34,675 nt of DNA. It comes from Calothrix sp. FI2-JRJ7. GTDB taxonomy: Bacteria; Cyanobacteriota; Cyanobacteriia; Cyanobacteriales; Nostocaceae. Position 1 is the stretch's first letter, and each line of letters starts with the position of its first letter. The stretch spans positions 1 through 34,675 of the forward strand of contig JAHHGX010000066.1 in NCBI GenBank assembly GCA_019359675.1, read 5' to 3'. A model generated the notes under the pieces. The model was given only the letters and a program-made list of their open reading frames with translations. It was not told the origin of the DNA and made no database searches. Positions 32,853 to 34,675 of the stretch are shown here, piece after piece. Both the position numbers and the translations under genes were made by a program.

Positions 32853-34418
32853 ATGCAGCCAAAATCCTTGAAATCTACCCTAGCGACTTTTTCTGTAACT
32901 CTTGGTTTCGGAACCGTTGCAGCTTTTTTGTCACCTTCGTTTAAAACTGGTGCAGCAGTATTTAGTAGTGCAATTGCTAGTGCAGGTATGGCTGTACTGA
33001 ATATTCGAGAACACAAACAGAACGAACGATTGCTTCGAGAGGTTAAACGTTTAGCAACAGCCTATGCGAATTTAGAATTAAAGGTAGAAAATTTAGAGAG
33101 GTTTTATCAGCTTCAAAGTAGTAATCAGCTTGTAGTTAACCAAGTTAATTCGATATCAACTTCATATACACCTCCAATTATTGCAGCAACAGGCGCCGAT
33201 AAGTTAATAGCCGAATTAAATAGATTGAAAGTTAATTTAAGGTTGCCTTACAAGCAGTTGGAGAAAGATGATTTATTTGATACAGCTATTTTTATGGGAG
33301 ATAACTATCCTGCATTAGCTTTAGTGTATCGAAAGATGAAAGCGAGTATTAGCGGTGATATGCAGGCTGGTTTTTCATATAAATTATCTGGAAGTGAGGA
33401 TAATGATGAGATATGTTTACGTTTTCGAGCCATTTTAGAGAGTAAGGGGTTATGGACTTCTAAGTATATTAAGTCTGAGAAAAGGATTCGGTTTCAACCA
33501 CATAGTGGAGATACAAAGGTTAGAAGTTTTTTTGAGGGAGGTTGGTTAGAAAAGTTTGTTGTTTACAAAATATGTAGTTTGCTTTCACTACATGGTATAA
33601 ATTTTGAATATTTAATTAATCCTCATGTGAGTTATTCTTTTGAGGAGTCGAAGTATTATGAGCTTGATGCTTTATTTTTAGTTGATAATCAATTAATTCT
33701 GTTTGAAGTTAAAACTGGTGATAAAAGTAACGTGTATCTTAATCAAATCAATGACCATTCTAAACGTAGGCGCCTAAATCTTTCTAAAAATCGAGCTTTT
33801 TTGGTTACATTATCATTAACTGATAGTGAGACTGAGGACTGGAATCGAAATAATAATAATATTACTGTAGTTAATCTGAATAATTTAACAAATTGTTTTG
33901 CTAATAGTTTGGGGATAGTTACTACTGAAGAATCGAAAATACAAGCTTCTATATTTAGCACAGAAGAATTATATACATTTTTAAATCACAAAAAACTGCG
34001 TCCTTCACCAGAACACCGTTTGAATGTGATTACAGAGTTAGTCAGCACAATAAAATCGCTTGAGGAACCATTAACTTTTAATGAAATTAGAAATAAAATT
34101 GCTGAAAAGTTACAGATATCAAAAGCGTTAACAGAAGAAATTTTACGTGCTATTCGACGTTCTAGTTGTTTTATTAATGCTGAGGGAGGATTAATATCAC
34201 AGTTTACACAGTTGAGTGAGCCAATAAAAGGTTTATTATTTGAAGATATTTCAGTTTTAGATAGTAAATGTATTGAGACTTATGCTTCTACAGTTGTAGC
34301 TGAATATCCAAATTATTTTAACAGCTTACAAAACGTTAAAATATTTGAAGAAACTGTTGGCGCCGAGGCTCCTAATATAGAAACAATCAATCAACTCAAA
34401 CTCAGAAATATAAATTAA
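32853..34418 (+). CDS. membrane-anchored Card1/DUF1887-like PD-(D/E)XK nuclease
   Basis: A 521-residue protein with two short hydrophobic helices at the N terminus (about 8-27 and 32-50), a coiled coil (52-95), a helical region (115-215), then a nuclease core. GGWLE (229-233) precedes a helix, Glu270-Leu-Asp272 (YYELDALFLVDNQ) and Glu285-Val-Lys287 (LILFEVKTGD), the ELD...ExK pattern of DUF1887/Card1-type enzymes. These cut nucleic acid with Mg2+/Mn2+. Unlike Card1/Can2 there is no obvious CARF domain and no CRISPR array here; the last 200 residues are helical, including a possible winged-helix part (LTFNEIRNKIAEKLQISKAL). A role in defence is inferred. It is codon-AT-rich like its surroundings and converges on the rRNA operon. 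Confidence 0.75.
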   Translation: MQPKSLKSTLATFSVTLGFGTVAAFLSPSFKTGAAVFSSAIASAGMAVLNIREHKQNERLLREVKRLATAYANLELKVENLERFYQLQSSNQLVVNQVNSISTSYTPPIIAATGADKLIAELNRLKVNLRLPYKQLEKDDLFDTAIFMGDNYPALALVYRKMKASISGDMQAGFSYKLSGSEDNDEICLRFRAILESKGLWTSKYIKSEKRIRFQPHSGDTKVRSFFEGGWLEKFVVYKICSLLSLHGINFEYLINPHVSYSFEESKYYELDALFLVDNQLILFEVKTGDKSNVYLNQINDHSKRRRLNLSKNRAFLVTLSLTDSETEDWNRNNNNITVVNLNNLTNCFANSLGIVTTEESKIQASIFSTEELYTFLNHKKLRPSPEHRLNVITELVSTIKSLEEPLTFNEIRNKIAEKLQISKALTEEILRAIRRSSCFINAEGGLISQFTQLSEPIKGLLFEDISVLDSKCIETYASTVVAEYPNYFNSLQNVKIFEETVGAEAPNIETINQLKLRNIN

Positions 34419-34550
34419 CTATTTAAGTATCTTGTGAAATAGTACTTCATATCATTGATTTTTGGGACAGGCGCCTCAAGGTAAGTCTCTTAATTCTGGC
34501 TATCTTAACTCTTATCTCTGTGCCTCTGTGGTAAATATAATAATCCTTCC

Positions 34551-34591
34551 AAAAACAAAAGCCTTCTCTAATATGGAAGAGAAGGCTTTTG
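34551..34591 (-). terminator. rRNA operon terminator
   Basis: On the minus strand a perfect 14-bp stem (CAAAAGCCTTCTCT and its complement) with an 8-base loop is followed by TTTTT. It lies 13 bp beyond the 3' end of 5S rRNA and is a classic rho-independent terminator for the rrn operon. Its symmetrical stem may also stop transcripts from the nuclease gene. Confidence 0.9.
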
Positions 34592-34603
34592 GTTGTATAA
34601 TTG

Positions 34604-34675
34604 CCCTGGCACCGAGCAATTGTTGCAGGAGACAACTCTCCAACTATCGTAGCCGCTGCGGCGTTTCACAACTGA
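34604..34675 (-). rRNA. rrf: 5S rRNA, 3' part
   Basis: Read on the minus strand, the window edge begins TCAGTTGTGAAACGC and continues through GCAGCGGCTACGATAGTTGG to GCTCGGTGCCAGGG, the second half of a cyanobacterial 5S rRNA including the 3' strand of helix I (GCCAGG). The first 45 or so bases of the gene, and presumably 23S and 16S, lie beyond base 34675. The rRNA operon therefore points leftwards and ends here. Confidence 0.93.

Larger units (their letters stand above)
1..34675. repeat. GGCGCC palindrome, about 74 copies (alternate HIP)
   Basis: The hexamer GGCGCC was counted by eye at about 74 sites spread over the whole window, in coding and non-coding DNA and on genes of both strands. 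At about 40% GC around two would be expected by chance. The usual cyanobacterial HIP1 octamer GCGATCGC was not seen. Flanking bases vary, so the conserved core is the hexamer itself. Published work on cyanobacterial genomes describes alternate HIPs that replace HIP1 and co-occur with a matching methyltransferase; no such enzyme gene is in this window. Confidence 0.85.

Noticed and set aside
32853-34418. CRISPR type III ancillary Card1/Can2
   Set aside because: The nuclease core fits, but no CARF domain, cas gene or CRISPR array is seen in the window.
34447-34635. 62-codon minus-strand frame at the right edge
   Set aside because: It starts inside the 5S rRNA and runs through the rRNA terminator.

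Overview
The window comes from a filamentous cyanobacterium, most likely a heterocyst-forming Nostocales relative (Rivularia/Calothrix/Nostoc-like). The evidence is the cyanobacteria-typical proteins (a CAAD-domain membrane protein, pentapeptide-repeat protein, PEP-CTERM remnant, RsbRD-type histidine kinase, fused response regulator/thioredoxin-reductase-like protein), heptamer short tandem repeats, many small palindromic repeats, low GC (about 40% by eye) and a 5S rRNA 3' end of cyanobacterial type at the right edge. I saw no canonical HIP1 (GCGATCGC). Instead the hexamer GGCGCC occurs about 74 times by manual count, roughly one per 470 bp, in genes and intergenic DNA alike. It looks like an alternate HIP.

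Layout. 1-3.3 kb: two tandem paralogous secreted SdrD_B-type surface proteins (the first cut by the window edge) and a small secreted protein. 3.4-6.1 kb: a membrane-anchored Ser/Thr kinase with an SH3-like domain, divergent from a conserved hypothetical gene. 6.1-9.5 kb: an accessory stretch with a lone cytochrome P450, a small secreted Cys-containing protein and broken fragments (PEP-CTERM protein, HNH-like N terminus, RND adaptor N terminus). 9.5-12.2 kb: GST-family gene and mnmE, the latter carrying an in-frame perfect palindrome. 12.2-13.6 kb: decayed defence/toxin-antitoxin debris (a DUF1156 methylase fragment fused to an antitoxin tail, an intact DUF2281-type antitoxin, and a PIN toxin killed by a stop and a frameshift). 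13.6-15.5 kb: DUF3891 protein and an orphan sugar-type ABC permease.

15.5-25.8 kb is dense in signalling genes: a cNMP-domain histidine kinase next to a receiver/Trx-like/TrxR-like fusion, a broken psiE-like gene, two small conserved proteins (one CsbD-like), a truncated PAS gene, a response regulator with an RsbRD-type histidine kinase, a CAAD protein, a pentapeptide protein, and a membrane histidine kinase whose N terminus matches the residue spacing of the ethylene-receptor copper site. 25.8-27.2 kb is a gene graveyard (sigma-70 region 4 remnant, membrane protein remnant, 62-bp tandem repeats interrupted by a MITE-like element). 27.2-34.7 kb: an Npt-like transporter/HEAT protein with a downstream cNMP-binding protein, infC, an alpha/beta hydrolase, a membrane-anchored Card1/DUF1887-like PD-(D/E)XK nuclease, and the terminator and 3' end of an rRNA operon on the minus strand.

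Most promising for novelty: the membrane-anchored nuclease without a CARF domain, the ethylene-receptor-like kinase with an Asp-to-Asn change, the redox-like fusion that has lost its visible redox cysteines, the palindrome inserted into the MnmE G domain, and the GGCGCC alternate HIP. I found no CRISPR array, tRNA or intact transposase gene.
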